Below, one piece after another: positions 53,817 to 63,702 of a DNA stretch of 64,000 bases. Each line of letters starts with the position of its first letter. The first letter of the stretch is position 1. The stretch spans positions 400,415 through 464,414 of the forward strand of contig NZ_QUBS01000090.1 of assembly GCF_003390925.1 (NCBI RefSeq). The letters run 5' to 3'. The DNA comes from Trinickia diaoshuihuensis (lineage in GTDB: Bacteria; Pseudomonadota; Gammaproteobacteria; Burkholderiales; Burkholderiaceae). Under the pieces are notes generated by a model that saw only the letters and a program-made list of their open reading frames with translations, was not told where the DNA came from and did no database searches. Both the position numbers and the translations under genes were made by a program.

Positions 53817-53858
53817 AAAGCGGCGCGGTCCCCAAAAGGACCGCGCCGCTTTGCTTTT
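53817..53858. terminator. bidirectional intrinsic terminator
   Basis: A perfect 15-base-pair stem (53817-53831 with 53838-53852) with a 6-base loop CCAAAA. The arms begin AAAGCGG and end CCGCTTT, and TTTT follows at 53855. It lies between the convergent hpnH and ybdD genes and should end transcription from both sides. Confidence 0.9.
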
Positions 53859-53903
53859 GCGCTTCGCCACACGCACCGTGCGGCGACTCGATGACTCAAC
53901 TCG

Positions 53904-54107
53904 TCAACAACACTTGCCCGCGCCGGAGCCATACCGAGCGTTTTGCCGTTCCCTGAAAAACGCCTCGTAGCTCATCGGGGCCCGGTCGGGATGCGTCTCG
54001 CGCATATGCGCGACATAGGCATCGTAATCGGGCAAGCCGACCATGAGCCGCAAGGCCTGCCCGAGGTAGCGGCCCGCGCTGCGCAGTTCGCTTAGATTCG
54101 AGAACAT
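53904..54107 (-). CDS. ybdD: YbdD/YjiX-family small protein
   Basis: A 67-residue protein of the family always found next to CstA/BtsT carriers. [28 protein letters not shown] is the core, [16 protein letters not shown] follows, and the C-terminus ends in KCC. It starts 14 bases after cstA and is surely cotranscribed. Its role is not settled; it is often assumed to assist the carrier. Confidence 0.92.
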   Translation of the reverse strand: MFSNLSELRSAGRYLGQALRLMVGLPDYDAYVAHMRETHPDRAPMSYEAFFRERQNARYGSGAGKCC

Positions 54108-54121
54108 CGCGATGCCCCGTT

Positions 54122-56209
54122 TCAGCGCGCGGCGACACCCGCGCGCGCGGCCGGGACCGCCTCGAACGGCGTCTCCGACGAACTGGGCTTAGCCGCGGCG
54201 CGCGCACGCACGATCGCCGCGATGCCATAGACCACCATGCTCACCACGACCGCCACGAACAGTCCCGTCAAGACCGCGTCGACGTAGTCGTTGAACATGA
54301 CGCGATGCATCTGCGCGATCGATTTTGCCGGCGCCAAGACTTTGCCCGCATCGGCCGCATCGCCGAGTTTCGCCGCGTGCGCGAGAAAGCCGACTTTCGG
54401 GTTGGCCGAGAAAATCTTTTGCCAGCCGGCCGTCAGCGTGCAGACGAGCAGCCACAGCGTCGGGACGATCGTGACCCACGCATAGCGTTCGCGCTTCATC
54501 TTGAACAAGACGACGGTGGCTAGCACGAGGGCGATCGCCGCGAGCATCTGATTGGACACGCCGAACAGCGGCCACAACGTATTGACGCCGCCGAGCGGAT
54601 CGACCACGCCTTGGTACAGGAAGTAGCCCCATGCGGCCACGCATAGCGCCGTCGCGATGAGGTTGGCGGCCAACGACTCCGTGCGCTTGAGCGCGGGATG
54701 GAACGCCCCGAGCAAGTCTTGCAGCATGAAGCGTCCCGCACGCGTGCCGGCATCGACGGCGGTCAAGATGAACAGCGCCTCGAACAAGATCGCGAAGTGA
54801 TACCAGAACGCCATCATCGCGGGTCCGCCGATCACGCGATGCAGGATCTGCGCCATGCCGACGGCCAGCGTCGGCGCGCCGCCCGCGCGTCCGACGATCG
54901 TGCTTTCGCCGACGGCTCTCGCCGTCTCGGTCAGCATGTCGGGCGTGAGCACGAAGCCCCATTGCGAGATCGTGTGGGCGACGGCATCGGGCGTCGTGCC
55001 GAGCAGCGCCGCGGGCGCGTTCATCGCGAAGTAGATGCCGGGCTCGATGACACAGGCCGCGACGAGCGCCATGATGGCCACGAACGACTCCATGAGCATC
55101 GCGCCGTAGCCGATGAAGCGCGCGTCGCCTTCATTGGCGAGCAGCTTCGGCGTGGTACCGGAAGCGATCAGCGCATGGAAACCCGATACGGAACCGCACG
55201 CGATCGTGATGAACAAGAACGGGAACAGATTGCCCGACCACACCGGGCCTGTTCCGTCGACGAACTTGGTCAGCGCGGGCATCTTCAATTCGGGCGCGAC
55301 GATCAGAATGCCGAGCGCAAGACCGACGATGGTGCCGACCTTCAAGAACGTCGACAAGTAGTCGCGCGGCGCGAGCAGCAGCCAAACCGGGAGCACGGAA
55401 GCGACAAAGCCGTAGCCGATCAAAATCCACGTCAGTTGCACGCCGCTGAAGGTGAAGCAGGCGGCAAGCGCCGGCGTGTCGTGCACGTATTGACCCGCGG
55501 CGATCGATGCCATCAGCAGCACGAAGCCGATGATCGACACTTCGCCGATGCGTCCCGGGCGAATGAAACGCGTATAGATACCCATCAGCAGCGCGATCGG
55601 AATCGTCGCCGCGACGGTGAAGGTGCCCCACGGCGAATTCGTCAGCGCTTTGACGACGATGAGCGCAAGCACGGCCAGGATGATGACCATGATCAAAAAT
55701 GCGCCGAACAGCGCGATCATGCCGGGCACGGGCCCGAGTTCCATCTTCACGAGATCGCCGAGCGAGCGGCCGTCGCGCCGTGTCGAAAGAAACAAGACGA
55801 CGAAGTCCTGGACGGCGCCGGCAAAGACGACGCCCGCGAGAATCCACAGCATGCCCGGCATGTAGCCCATTTGCGCGGCGAGCACCGGGCCGACGAGCGG
55901 CCCCGCCCCGGCAATCGCGGCGAAGTGATGGCCGAACAGCACGAACCGGTTCGTGGGGACGTAGTCGAGCCCGTCGTTGTGCCGCACGGCGGGCGTCATC
56001 CGATTGGGATCGAGTTGCAGCACCCGCTCGGCCACGAATCGGCTATAGAACCGGTAGGCGATCAAATAGACGCAGACCGCGGCGATGACGATCCATAACG
56101 CGCTGACGCGTTCTCCGTGTGCGAGGGCGATGGTGCCGAACGAGTACGCGCCCGCTAGCGCGAGCACGATCCAGAGCGAAAACCGGGCGAGCCGATTCAT
56201 CGGATTCAT
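54122..56209 (-). CDS. cstA: carbon-starvation protein CstA, pyruvate/peptide carrier
   Basis: A 695-residue transporter with about 16 predicted helices. Hallmarks are [25 protein letters not shown] and [22 protein letters not shown] [20 protein letters not shown]. The family imports pyruvate (BtsT/CstA in E. coli) and was once linked with peptide use. ybdD follows. A sensor kinase/response regulator pair is divergent from it, as is common for carriers of this family controlled by BtsSR-like systems. Confidence 0.93.
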   Translation of the reverse strand: MNPMNRLARFSLWIVLALAGAYSFGTIALAHGERVSALWIVIAAVCVYLIAYRFYSRFVAERVLQLDPNRMTPAVRHNDGLDYVPTNRFVLFGHHFAAIAGAGPLVGPVLAAQMGYMPGMLWILAGVVFAGAVQDFVVLFLSTRRDGRSLGDLVKMELGPVPGMIALFGAFLIMVIILAVLALIVVKALTNSPWGTFTVAATIPIALLMGIYTRFIRPGRIGEVSIIGFVLLMASIAAGQYVHDTPALAACFTFSGVQLTWILIGYGFVASVLPVWLLLAPRDYLSTFLKVGTIVGLALGILIVAPELKMPALTKFVDGTGPVWSGNLFPFLFITIACGSVSGFHALIASGTTPKLLANEGDARFIGYGAMLMESFVAIMALVAACVIEPGIYFAMNAPAALLGTTPDAVAHTISQWGFVLTPDMLTETARAVGESTIVGRAGGAPTLAVGMAQILHRVIGGPAMMAFWYHFAILFEALFILTAVDAGTRAGRFMLQDLLGAFHPALKRTESLAANLIATALCVAAWGYFLYQGVVDPLGGVNTLWPLFGVSNQMLAAIALVLATVVLFKMKRERYAWVTIVPTLWLLVCTLTAGWQKIFSANPKVGFLAHAAKLGDAADAGKVLAPAKSIAQMHRVMFNDYVDAVLTGLFVAVVVSMVVYGIAAIVRARAAAKPSSSETPFEAVPAARAGVAAR

Positions 56210-56343
56210 GGAGTCTCCTAATCATTGTTCTGAGAAATTCCGGCCGGGCGGCCGGCGCCGAGCGAAATGTCGAACGTCTCTAGACGCCGCCCGCTCATGG
56301 CCGTGTAGTATTGAGCCTCGCCTATCCCCTCACAAGCGAACAA

Positions 56344-56383
56344 CTACGTACCGCCGCTACGTAGGACTACGTAGGAGTCCGTA
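56344..56383. repeat. phased TACGTA repeats in the cstA/kinase promoter region
   Basis: CTACGTACCG (56344-56353), then two exact tandem copies of CTACGTAGGA (56357-56366 and 56367-56376), then a related GTCCGTAACG (56377-56386). The TACGTA cores are 13 and 10 bases apart, so the last sites fall on one helix face. They lie 60-90 bases upstream of the kinase start and 135-165 upstream of cstA. Likely binding sites for the adjacent LuxR-type response regulator. Confidence 0.55.
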
Positions 56384-56435
56384 ACGACGGTGCCTGGTTG
56401 CCCGCCATCAGGTGTTTCGCTCATCCTTACCGGCG

Positions 56436-57875
56436 ATGAAAATCAGGACCAAGATCTTCTTGCTGGCGATCGTCCCATTTCTCGTGGCGATCGCGGGCAT
56501 CGGCATCGGCGTGCGCTTGCAGGCGGCCGCGCTGGCCGGCGCGCAGCGCCAAACGGTCGAAAGCGCCTATCTGTCGAGCAAACAAGCGGAACTGAAGCAT
56601 TACGTCGAACTGGCGACGAGCGCCATCGCGCCGCTCTACGAGGCCGGCGGCAGCGCGCGCGAGGAGGCCGCGCATCGGCAAGCCGCGCTGGCCGTCTTGC
56701 AGCGCATGGATTTCGGTCCCGACGGCTATTTCTTCGTCTACGACCTGCAGGGCAACTCGCTGATGCATCCGCGCGAGCCCGATTTAGTCGGACACAATTG
56801 GTGGTCGCTTAGAGACCCTAACGGCTCGCTCACGATTCAGCAGTTGATCGCCGAAGCCCGTAAAGGCGGCGGCTATGTGCGCTACGTTTGGCACCGGCCG
56901 TCGACGAACCGGCTGGAGGCGAAGCTCGGCTACGTCGTGCCGCTCCCGCGCTGGGGCTGGATGATCGGCACGGGTATTTATCTCGACGGCGTCAAGGAAA
57001 CGCTGGCCGGCATCGACGCCAGCGCGTCGGCCAATATCGCGCGCACGATGACGTGGATCGGCGCCATCGCGCTCATGGCCTTCGGCGTCATTACCGCGTG
57101 CGCCCTGTTCCTGAACGTATCCGAACATCGCAGCGCCGATGCAAAACTCAAGCGGCTCGCGCAGCAGGTGGTCGAATCGCAGGAGCACGAACGCGCGCGG
57201 CTCTCACGCGAATTGCACGACGGCATCAGTCAGATGATGGTATCGGTGAAACTGCTGCTCGAATCGGCGCTCGCTCGGCTCGAGCGCGCGGGTGATGGAC
57301 AAGCACGCGTGCCGAGCGCCGAGGCGGCCCTCGGTACCGCCTTGGCGCGTCTATCGCACGCCCTACGCGAAGTGAGGCGCATCTCGCACGCCTTGCGCCC
57401 GTCGATGCTCGACGATTTGGGCCTGGCCGCCGCCCTGGAGCAACTGACGCGAGAACTGGGCGAGGAGACCGGCATCGAGCTGCGAGTCGAGACCGATGCC
57501 GCTTCGCGGCAGGCCGCACTGCCCGCCACGGTCAACACCGCGTTGTTCAGAATCGCGCAGGAAGCGTTGACGAACATCGTGCGGCACGCGCAAGCCTCGC
57601 ATGCGACACTCGCTTTCGCCGTCAGCGCAACGGCGGTGACGCTTGCGATCGTCGACGACGGGCAAGGTTTCGACGTCGAACGCACGCAAGCCGACGCGCG
57701 CAACGGCATCGGCTTGCGTAACATGCGCGAACGGCTCGATGCGCTCGCCGGTACCCTAGAGATCGTCTCACAGCCCGGCCGGACCACCGTCAAGGCGACG
57801 GTGCCGCTGCCGCATCCCGTTTCGCCGCGCTTGGCCGAAGCCGCGCCACTCGCACAACCCGATCGTCCGCTATGA
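56436..57875 (+). CDS. cache-domain sensor histidine kinase (NarX/HPK7 type)
   Basis: A 479-residue membrane kinase. TM1 is near residues 5-30 and TM2 near 200-225; between them lies a single-cache sensor (FGPDGYFFVYDLQGNSLMHP, WGWMIGTGIYLDGV), a type that binds small carboxylates in many chemoreceptors and kinases. The HisKA_3 motif SRELHDGISQ has the phospho-accepting His near 261, and the HATPase has NIVRHA and GIGLRNMRERL. ATG at 56436 was chosen; a GTG at 56412 is possible. It overlaps the regulator gene by ATGA. Pyruvate or a related acid as signal is inference from the divergent cstA. Confidence 0.9.
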   Translation: MKIRTKIFLLAIVPFLVAIAGIGIGVRLQAAALAGAQRQTVESAYLSSKQAELKHYVELATSAIAPLYEAGGSAREEAAHRQAALAVLQRMDFGPDGYFFVYDLQGNSLMHPREPDLVGHNWWSLRDPNGSLTIQQLIAEARKGGGYVRYVWHRPSTNRLEAKLGYVVPLPRWGWMIGTGIYLDGVKETLAGIDASASANIARTMTWIGAIALMAFGVITACALFLNVSEHRSADAKLKRLAQQVVESQEHERARLSRELHDGISQMMVSVKLLLESALARLERAGDGQARVPSAEAALGTALARLSHALREVRRISHALRPSMLDDLGLAAALEQLTRELGEETGIELRVETDAASRQAALPATVNTALFRIAQEALTNIVRHAQASHATLAFAVSATAVTLAIVDDGQGFDVERTQADARNGIGLRNMRERLDALAGTLEIVSQPGRTTVKATVPLPHPVSPRLAEAAPLAQPDRPL

Positions 57876-58513
57876 ACGCCTTGCCGCCCCGCTCCGCCAA
57901 CATCATCCTCGTCGACGACCATCCGCTCGTGCGCGACGGTTTGCGCTTGCGCTTGGAGGGTGTCCCCGGCCTAGTGGTAGCGGGAGAAGCCGGCAACGCC
58001 GAGGAAGCGCTCGCATTGGCCGAGCGGCTTTCGCCCGACCTCGCGTTGATGGACGTAGGGATGACCGGCATGAACGGCATCGCACTGGCCGGGGTGTTTC
58101 ACGAACGCTTTCCGGCCGTGCGTGTGCTCATGTTATCGATGCACGACAATATCGAATACGTCATGCAGGCGGTACGAGCGGGCGCGAGCGGTTACGTGCT
58201 GAAGGATTCTCCGGCGACCGAAATCGTTCACGCGATCGCGGCGGTGCTCGGCAACCGCACCTACTTCAGCGCCGGTATCGCCAGCCGCATGATTCGTGCG
58301 AGCGCCCTGCAAACGCCGGCGGAACGTTTGACGCCGCGTGAAAGCGAAATCCTCGACGCGCTCGCGGAAGGGCTGTCGAGCAAGCAGATCGCCGAGCGCT
58401 ACGGGCTCTCGGTGCGAACCGTGGAGACGCACCGTCTGAACGTCAAACGCAAACTCGAGATAGAAGGTCAGGCCGAACTGATCAAGTTCGCCGTGGAGCG
58501 GCGCCGGCGCTGA
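57872..58513 (+). CDS. NarL/LuxR-family response regulator
   Basis: A 213-residue two-domain regulator. The receiver has DDHPLVRDGLRL and the phospho-acceptor Asp in LALMDVGMTGMNG near residue 56. The LuxR-type HTH is LTPRESEILDALAEGLSSKQI near 148-200. Translationally coupled with the kinase (57872-57875). It probably binds the TACGTA repeats and controls cstA-ybdD. The gene ends 14 bases from the convergent hpnM. Confidence 0.93.
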   Translation: MNALPPRSANIILVDDHPLVRDGLRLRLEGVPGLVVAGEAGNAEEALALAERLSPDLALMDVGMTGMNGIALAGVFHERFPAVRVLMLSMHDNIEYVMQAVRAGASGYVLKDSPATEIVHAIAAVLGNRTYFSAGIASRMIRASALQTPAERLTPRESEILDALAEGLSSKQIAERYGLSVRTVETHRLNVKRKLEIEGQAELIKFAVERRRR

Positions 58514-58527
58514 CCGGCGCCTCGGCG

Positions 58528-59124
58528 TCACTCCGCACGCGCGTTATGGGCCGCCAGGAATTTGATGAGTCCGTCGATACCGCCCTGGCTCAGTTGGGCC
58601 TTGAACTGATTTTGATAGACCTGGATGAGCCAAGCGCCCGACATGTCGATGTCGTAGATTTTCCAGTCGTTGCCGACCTTGCCTAGCCGATAGCCCACCT
58701 GCTGGCTATCGCCCGGCGTCGTGACGGTCGACATCACGAGCGCGTCGTTGGCCGACGCTTGCTCCGGCTTGAACGCGAAGCGCGCGTCCTGCGTGCCCAA
58801 TTGCGCGAGCGACGCCGCGTAGGTGCGCGTCATCAGGACTTTAAATTGCTTAGTCAACTCTTGCTGCTGTGCGGGAGTCGCTTGCTTCCAGGCGTCGCCC
58901 ACGGCGATGCGGGCCGTGCGGTCGAAATTCGTAGCCGGCAAAAAGTGCGTCTGCACGATTTGCGCAATCTTCGCCATGTCGCCGCCGCGCGCAGCGCTGT
59001 CCTGCTTCATCGCATCGACGGTGCCGACGACCGCTTCTTTCACGACGTCGACGGGCGCCGTTTGGGCCCAGGCGGCGGCGCTCATCAGCGCCGCGGTAAA
59101 AAATGCGAAGAAATGACGTTTCAT
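58528..59124 (-). CDS. hpnM: hopanoid-associated MlaC-like lipid-binding protein HpnM
   Basis: A 198-residue periplasmic protein of the MlaC/Ttg2D family. A signal peptide MKRHFFAFFTAALMSAAAWA is followed by the lipid-binding domain, with HFLPATNFDRTARIAVGDAW, TYAASLAQLG and WKIYDIDMSGAWLIQVYQ as family signatures. HpnM is found in hopanoid clusters and is thought to carry lipids across the periplasm. It is divergent from hpnN, with which it probably works. Confidence 0.9.
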   Translation of the reverse strand: MKRHFFAFFTAALMSAAAWAQTAPVDVVKEAVVGTVDAMKQDSAARGGDMAKIAQIVQTHFLPATNFDRTARIAVGDAWKQATPAQQQELTKQFKVLMTRTYAASLAQLGTQDARFAFKPEQASANDALVMSTVTTPGDSQQVGYRLGKVGNDWKIYDIDMSGAWLIQVYQNQFKAQLSQGGIDGLIKFLAAHNARAE

Positions 59125-59155
59125 GGAATCTCGAGGTCAGTTGAGAACTGCCGGA

Positions 59156-59161
59156 AGTATA
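59156..59161 (-). promoter_or_regulatory. candidate -10 of hpnM
   Basis: TATACT on the minus strand, 32 bases upstream of the hpnM ATG. A clear -35 is not seen. Confidence 0.4.
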
Positions 59162-59254
59162 CCGATGCCGGCCGGCTCCCGTTTCGACGCAAACCGCGGG
59201 CCCACGGTTCCGCGGCGGTTGCGCGCCGAACGGCGGCTCGCCCCCGTCCGCCGG

Positions 59255-59260
59255 TATACT
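59255..59260 (+). promoter_or_regulatory. candidate -10 of hpnN
   Basis: TATACT preceded by CGG, 40 bases upstream of the hpnN ATG. The same hexamer faces the other way for hpnM, which would allow divergent transcription of hpnM and of hpnN-mlaA. Confidence 0.4.
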
Positions 59261-59299
59261 TAGGCGTTTTGCCTTTCTAGCCCCGCTGCCGCCCAATAC

Positions 59300-61936
59300 A
59301 TGCTGACGCCCCTTATCGTCCGACTCGTCGCCTGGTCCGTGCGCAGACCGGTCCTCATCGTCGCGCTGGCCCTCGTGCTGGCCGCGGCGAGCGGCGTCTA
59401 CACGGTACGGCATTTCAAGATCAATACCGACGTCAGCAAGCTCATCGAGAGCGATCCGCAGTGGTCGGCACTCGGCGATGCGATGGATCGCTCCTTTCCA
59501 CAACGCGATGAAACGATCCTGGCCGTCGTCGAAGCGGGCGCCCCCGAAATGGCCGATGCCGCCGCCGATGCCCTGGCCGCCGCGCTATCGAGCCCCGCGC
59601 ACCGCGGGCGAATAGGCGCCGTTTCGCAGCCCGCCGGCGGGCCGCTGTTCGAGCACGACGGCATGCTCTTCTTGTCGACGGAAAACGTCGGCAGCACGAC
59701 CGCGCAGCTCACCCAAGCGCGTCCGCTCATCAATACGCTCGCTCACGATCCGAGTGTCACCGGGCTCGCCACCACGCTCTCGACGATGCTAGGCCTGCCG
59801 TTGCAGTCCGGCCAAGTGAAATTGCCCGCGATGGCGAACCTGCTGACGCACGCGGCCGATACGGTCGATGCGGTGCTGGCCGGCAAGCCGGCGGCGTTTT
59901 CTTGGCGGGCGCTCGTCGATACCGACGCTGCGCGCCAACCGGCGCACGCTTTCGTCACCGTCCAGCCCGTCGTCAACTACGCCGCGCTGCAAGCCGGCGC
60001 GCAGGCGTCCGACACGATCCGCGCAGTGGCCCGCGAGCTCGACCTGCAAAAGCGCTTCGGCGCCGTCGTGCGCTTGACCGGCGAGCAGCCGCTCGCCGAT
60101 GAGGAATTCGCCTCGGTCCAAGACGGCGCCGTCGTGAACGGAATCGCCACGCTGATCGTCGTGCTGGCGATCCTCTGGCTGGCGCTGCGCTCGAAACGCA
60201 TGATCCTCGCGGTGCTCGTCACGCTGGCCGTCGGCCTGCCGATCACCGCTGCGCTGGGGCTCCTGATCGTCGGCTCGCTGAACATGATTTCGGTCGCGTT
60301 CATGGTGCTGTTCATCGGGCTCGGCGCCGATTTCGCGATCCAATACGGCGTCAAATACCGGGAAGAGCGCCATCGCGACCCGCGGCTCGACCACGCCCTG
60401 GTGGGCGCCGCCCATTCGATGGGGATGCCGTTGACGCTCGCCGCCGCCGCCGTGGCGACGAGCTTCTTCTCGTTCCTGCCGACGGCCTACCGCGGCGTTT
60501 CCGAACTCGGCCTGATCGCGGGTATCGGGATGGTCATCGCTTACTTCAGCACGATGACGCTGTTGCCCGCCTTGCTGCGGCTGATGGCGCCGCCCGGCGA
60601 GGCGTCGCGCCCAGGGTTCCCGCGCCTCGCGCCGATCGACGATTTTCTGCAGGACCACCGCAAACCGATCCTGATCGGCACGCTGCTCGTCGTGCTCGGC
60701 GCCACGCCCTTGCTGCTGCATTTGCGGTTCGACTTCAATCCGTTGAATTTGAAGGATCCGACGACCGAATCGATGGCGACGCTGTTGTCGCTGAAAGACT
60801 CGCCCGAAGCGTCCATCAACGACGTGTCCGTGCTTGCGCCGTCGTTGGCGGCGGCCGATGCAACGGCTCAGCGCTTGGGCGCGCTGCCCGAAGTCGGGCG
60901 GGTGACCACGCTATCGACCTTCATTCCGCCCGATCAGCCCCAAAAGCTCTCGCTGATTGCGCAAGCCGCGCAAACGCTGCTGCCGGCGCTGACGCAACCG
61001 AGCGCGCCGCCGGCCGCCGATGCGCAACGCGTCGCCGCGTTGAAACGCGCCTCGAACCAGCTTGCTTACGCCGCCCAGGACTACCCGGGCCCCGGCGCGA
61101 AAGAAGCGCAACGCCTCTCGGCCTCGCTGGCCAAGCTTGCCGCCGCCGATGCCGCCGCGCGCGACCGGGCCGAAGCGGCGTTTTCGACTTCGCTGCAGCT
61201 GGCCTTGCATCAGCTAACGACGCTGCTGCAGCCGTTCCCGCTCTCGCGTGAGACGCTGCCGCCCGCGCTCGTACGCGACTGGGTGGCCCCGGACGGGCGC
61301 GCGCTCGTCCAGATCTCGCCGCGCGTGCCGCCGGGCGTCGATTCGAACGACGACACCATGCTGCGGCGGTTCGCGCATGCCGTAAAGCAAGCCGAGCCCT
61401 CCGCGATCGGCGGTCCGATCTCGATCCTGCATTCGGCGAACACCATCATCAAGGCCTTCCTCCAGGCGGCCGGGTTGGCCGTGCTCTCGATCACCATACT
61501 GCTATGGATCACGCTGGGCCGCTTCGGCGACGTCCTGCGCACGATGATTCCGCTGCTCGTGTCGGCGCTCGTCACGCTCGAGCTTTGCGTCGTCTTCGGC
61601 ATGCCGCTGAACTTCGCGAATATCATTGCGCTGCCGCTCATGCTCGGTGTCGGCGTCGCGTTCAAGGTGTACTTCGTCATGGCTTGGCGCGGCGGACAAA
61701 CGAGTCTGCTGTCCTCGAGCCTCACCCATGCCGTATTGTTCAGCGCAGCCACGACCGCGACGGCGTTCGGCAGCCTATGGCTGTCGCACCACCCCGGTAC
61801 CGCCAGCATGGGCCGGCTGCTTGCACTCGCGCTTTCGTGTACGCTCGTCGGCGCCGTCGTGTTCCAGCCCGTGCTGATGGGCAGACCGCGTACCGCACGA
61901 GCCAAGAAGAAAGAACTAGAAGGAATCGATGGATAA
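59300..61936 (+). CDS. hpnN: hopanoid transporter HpnN (RND superfamily)
   Basis: An 878-residue MMPL-like RND protein. TM1 is near residues 15-35, followed by a large periplasmic loop, a helix bundle with [22 protein letters not shown], a second loop and a final bundle with [21 protein letters not shown]. HpnN moves hopanoids from the inner to the outer membrane in Rhodopseudomonas and is needed for membrane stability in Burkholderia. mlaA overlaps its end by 8 bases, pointing to joint function in lipid transport. Confidence 0.93.
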   Translation: MLTPLIVRLVAWSVRRPVLIVALALVLAAASGVYTVRHFKINTDVSKLIESDPQWSALGDAMDRSFPQRDETILAVVEAGAPEMADAAADALAAALSSPAHRGRIGAVSQPAGGPLFEHDGMLFLSTENVGSTTAQLTQARPLINTLAHDPSVTGLATTLSTMLGLPLQSGQVKLPAMANLLTHAADTVDAVLAGKPAAFSWRALVDTDAARQPAHAFVTVQPVVNYAALQAGAQASDTIRAVARELDLQKRFGAVVRLTGEQPLADEEFASVQDGAVVNGIATLIVVLAILWLALRSKRMILAVLVTLAVGLPITAALGLLIVGSLNMISVAFMVLFIGLGADFAIQYGVKYREERHRDPRLDHALVGAAHSMGMPLTLAAAAVATSFFSFLPTAYRGVSELGLIAGIGMVIAYFSTMTLLPALLRLMAPPGEASRPGFPRLAPIDDFLQDHRKPILIGTLLVVLGATPLLLHLRFDFNPLNLKDPTTESMATLLSLKDSPEASINDVSVLAPSLAAADATAQRLGALPEVGRVTTLSTFIPPDQPQKLSLIAQAAQTLLPALTQPSAPPAADAQRVAALKRASNQLAYAAQDYPGPGAKEAQRLSASLAKLAAADAAARDRAEAAFSTSLQLALHQLTTLLQPFPLSRETLPPALVRDWVAPDGRALVQISPRVPPGVDSNDDTMLRRFAHAVKQAEPSAIGGPISILHSANTIIKAFLQAAGLAVLSITILLWITLGRFGDVLRTMIPLLVSALVTLELCVVFGMPLNFANIIALPLMLGVGVAFKVYFVMAWRGGQTSLLSSSLTHAVLFSAATTATAFGSLWLSHHPGTASMGRLLALALSCTLVGAVVFQPVLMGRPRTARAKKKELEGIDG

Positions 61937-62888
61937 GAATTTGCGAACCTTAGCCGCGACGCTGACCGCCGCGACGCTGTTGGCCGGGTGCGCCAGCCCG
62001 GCCAATCGCACCCCCGGCGATCCGCTGGAGCCGATGAATCGCGCCGTCTTCAAGGTCAACGACGCGATCGACACGCACGTCGCCGTGCCGATCGCCAAGG
62101 GCTATCAAGCCGTCACGCCGCACCCGCTGCGCACCGCGATCAGCAACTTCTTCTCCAATTTGGGAGACCTGAACAACATCGCAAACGAGTTGCTTCAGTT
62201 GAAGATCACCGATGCGACCGAAGACCTGATTCGCTTTGCGATGAACACCACCTTCGGGATCGGCGGCCTCATCGATTTCGCCACGCCCGCGCGCTTGCCG
62301 AAGCACCATCAAGACTTCGGGCTCACGCTCGGCACATGGGGTATTCCTTCGGGCCCGTATCTCGTGTTGCCGATCTTCGGGCCCAGTTCGTTCCGCGACG
62401 GCGTGGGGATGGCGGTCGATACGCGCTTCAGCCCGATGATCTATGCCCCGGCCGACGCGCAAAAACCGCTGTGGGGCTTGCAGTTCGTCAGTGCTCGATC
62501 CGACATGCTGGGGGCGACGAATATCTTGGAACAAGCCGCGCTTGACAAATACTCGTTCGTGCGCGACGCCTACACGCAGCAACGCCGCGCGGCGCTCGGC
62601 GTCGATGCGTCGAAGCCGCCGGCGCTGCCCAATTACGGCGACGAGGACCAAAGCGCCGCGCCGGCGCCCGCGGGCCCAGCGAGCGACGCGGCACCCGCAA
62701 CCGGTGCATCGGCCCCCGGTGCATCGGCCCCCGGTGCATCGGCCCCCGGTGCATCCGCACCGGAAGCCGCGCCTGCGGCGGCCTCCACGCCGGCTGCCGC
62801 GCAACCCGCCTCCGCGCCGGCCGTACCTACCGGAGCATCGACACCGGCTACGGCGACGCCGGTCCCCAAAGCCGCCGGCGACCAATAA
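61929..62888 (+). CDS. mlaA: MlaA/VacJ-family outer-membrane lipoprotein
   Basis: A 319-residue lipoprotein: lipobox LLAGC with Cys21, then the MlaA domain ([54 protein letters not shown]). MlaA removes phospholipids from the outer leaflet and normally passes them to MlaC; here the MlaC-like partner may be HpnM. The C-terminal 85 residues are a low-complexity Ala/Ser/Pro tail with GASAP repeats, longer than in E. coli MlaA (about 250 residues). AGAAGGA precedes the ATG, inside the end of hpnN. Confidence 0.93.
   Translation: MDKNLRTLAATLTAATLLAGCASPANRTPGDPLEPMNRAVFKVNDAIDTHVAVPIAKGYQAVTPHPLRTAISNFFSNLGDLNNIANELLQLKITDATEDLIRFAMNTTFGIGGLIDFATPARLPKHHQDFGLTLGTWGIPSGPYLVLPIFGPSSFRDGVGMAVDTRFSPMIYAPADAQKPLWGLQFVSARSDMLGATNILEQAALDKYSFVRDAYTQQRRAALGVDASKPPALPNYGDEDQSAAPAPAGPASDAAPATGASAPGASAPGASAPGASAPEAAPAAASTPAAAQPASAPAVPTGASTPATATPVPKAAGDQ
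62703..62762 (+). repeat. 15-base tandem repeat in mlaA
   Basis: Three exact copies of GGTGCATCGGCCCCC and a fourth partial copy (GGTGCATCCGCACCG), encoding GASAP four times. The unit is a multiple of three, so copy-number change would alter tail length without breaking the frame. Confidence 0.85.
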
Positions 62889-62910
62889 CAAGACAAGGCG
62901 GACTTCACCC

Positions 62911-63702
62911 ATGCTTCACGCCGCATCGCACGGCATGCTCGCGCCGACGCTTCATGCGCTCGATGCTTATGCGCTCGCGGGCATCGTCGCCGCGCTGATC
63001 GTCGGCGGCCTCGTGAAAGGCATCGTCAGCATCGGCGTGCCGCTCGTCGCGATGCCGATCCTGAGCCAAATGATGCCCGTGAAGCAAGCGGTGCTGCTGC
63101 TATCGATGCCTGTGATCCTCGGCAATATTCCCCAAGCCTTGGAAGGCGGCGAGACTTTGGCCACCGCGCGGCGCATGGCCGGACCTCTGATCGGCACGAT
63201 CATCGGCAACATCGTGGGCGTGTCGATTTTGATTTCGCTTGAACCGCATCACGCGCAGGCCGTGGCCGGGGCGCTCCTAGTCTTCGCCGCCGTGCTGCTG
63301 CTCGTCTCACCGCGCTTCACGCTGGCGCCCGCGTGGGTTCAGCCCGTCGGATTCGTGCTCGGCTTCGGCGCGGCTTTGATGGAAAGCATCGCGTCCATCC
63401 CCGGGCCCTTGCTCGCGATTTATCTGATTGCGACCGGCGCCCGCGGAAAAGCCTTTACCAAGCAGATGGCCATCATTCTCGTCGTCTCGATCGTGACGCT
63501 GCTGCTCGCGTTCAAGAGCGGCGCGCATGCGTCGAGCGGCGACTTGCTGATCTCCGCCGGCGCCAGCGTTCCAGTGATCGCCGGGATGCTGATCGCACGG
63601 CCGCTACGCGATAAGCTGCCGCCGCACGCTTTCCGAATCATCGTATTGCTGTTCGTGCTCGCGGCCGCGCTGCAAATGATCCGTAAAGCCATGGGGCTAT
63701 AA
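62911..63702 (+). CDS. TauE/SafE-family (TSUP) permease
   Basis: A 263-residue membrane protein with about eight helices. GGLVKGIVSIGVPLVAMPIL is the first TSUP repeat motif and FGAALMESIASIPGPLLAIYL the second. Substrates in the family are sulfite, sulfoacetate and other small organic anions; none is indicated here. It starts 22 bases after mlaA and may be cotranscribed. ATG at 62911 begins a good hydrophobic N-terminus; the open frame upstream is a shadow of mlaA. Confidence 0.85.
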   Translation: MLHAASHGMLAPTLHALDAYALAGIVAALIVGGLVKGIVSIGVPLVAMPILSQMMPVKQAVLLLSMPVILGNIPQALEGGETLATARRMAGPLIGTIIGNIVGVSILISLEPHHAQAVAGALLVFAAVLLLVSPRFTLAPAWVQPVGFVLGFGAALMESIASIPGPLLAIYLIATGARGKAFTKQMAIILVVSIVTLLLAFKSGAHASSGDLLISAGASVPVIAGMLIARPLRDKLPPHAFRIIVLLFVLAAALQMIRKAMGL

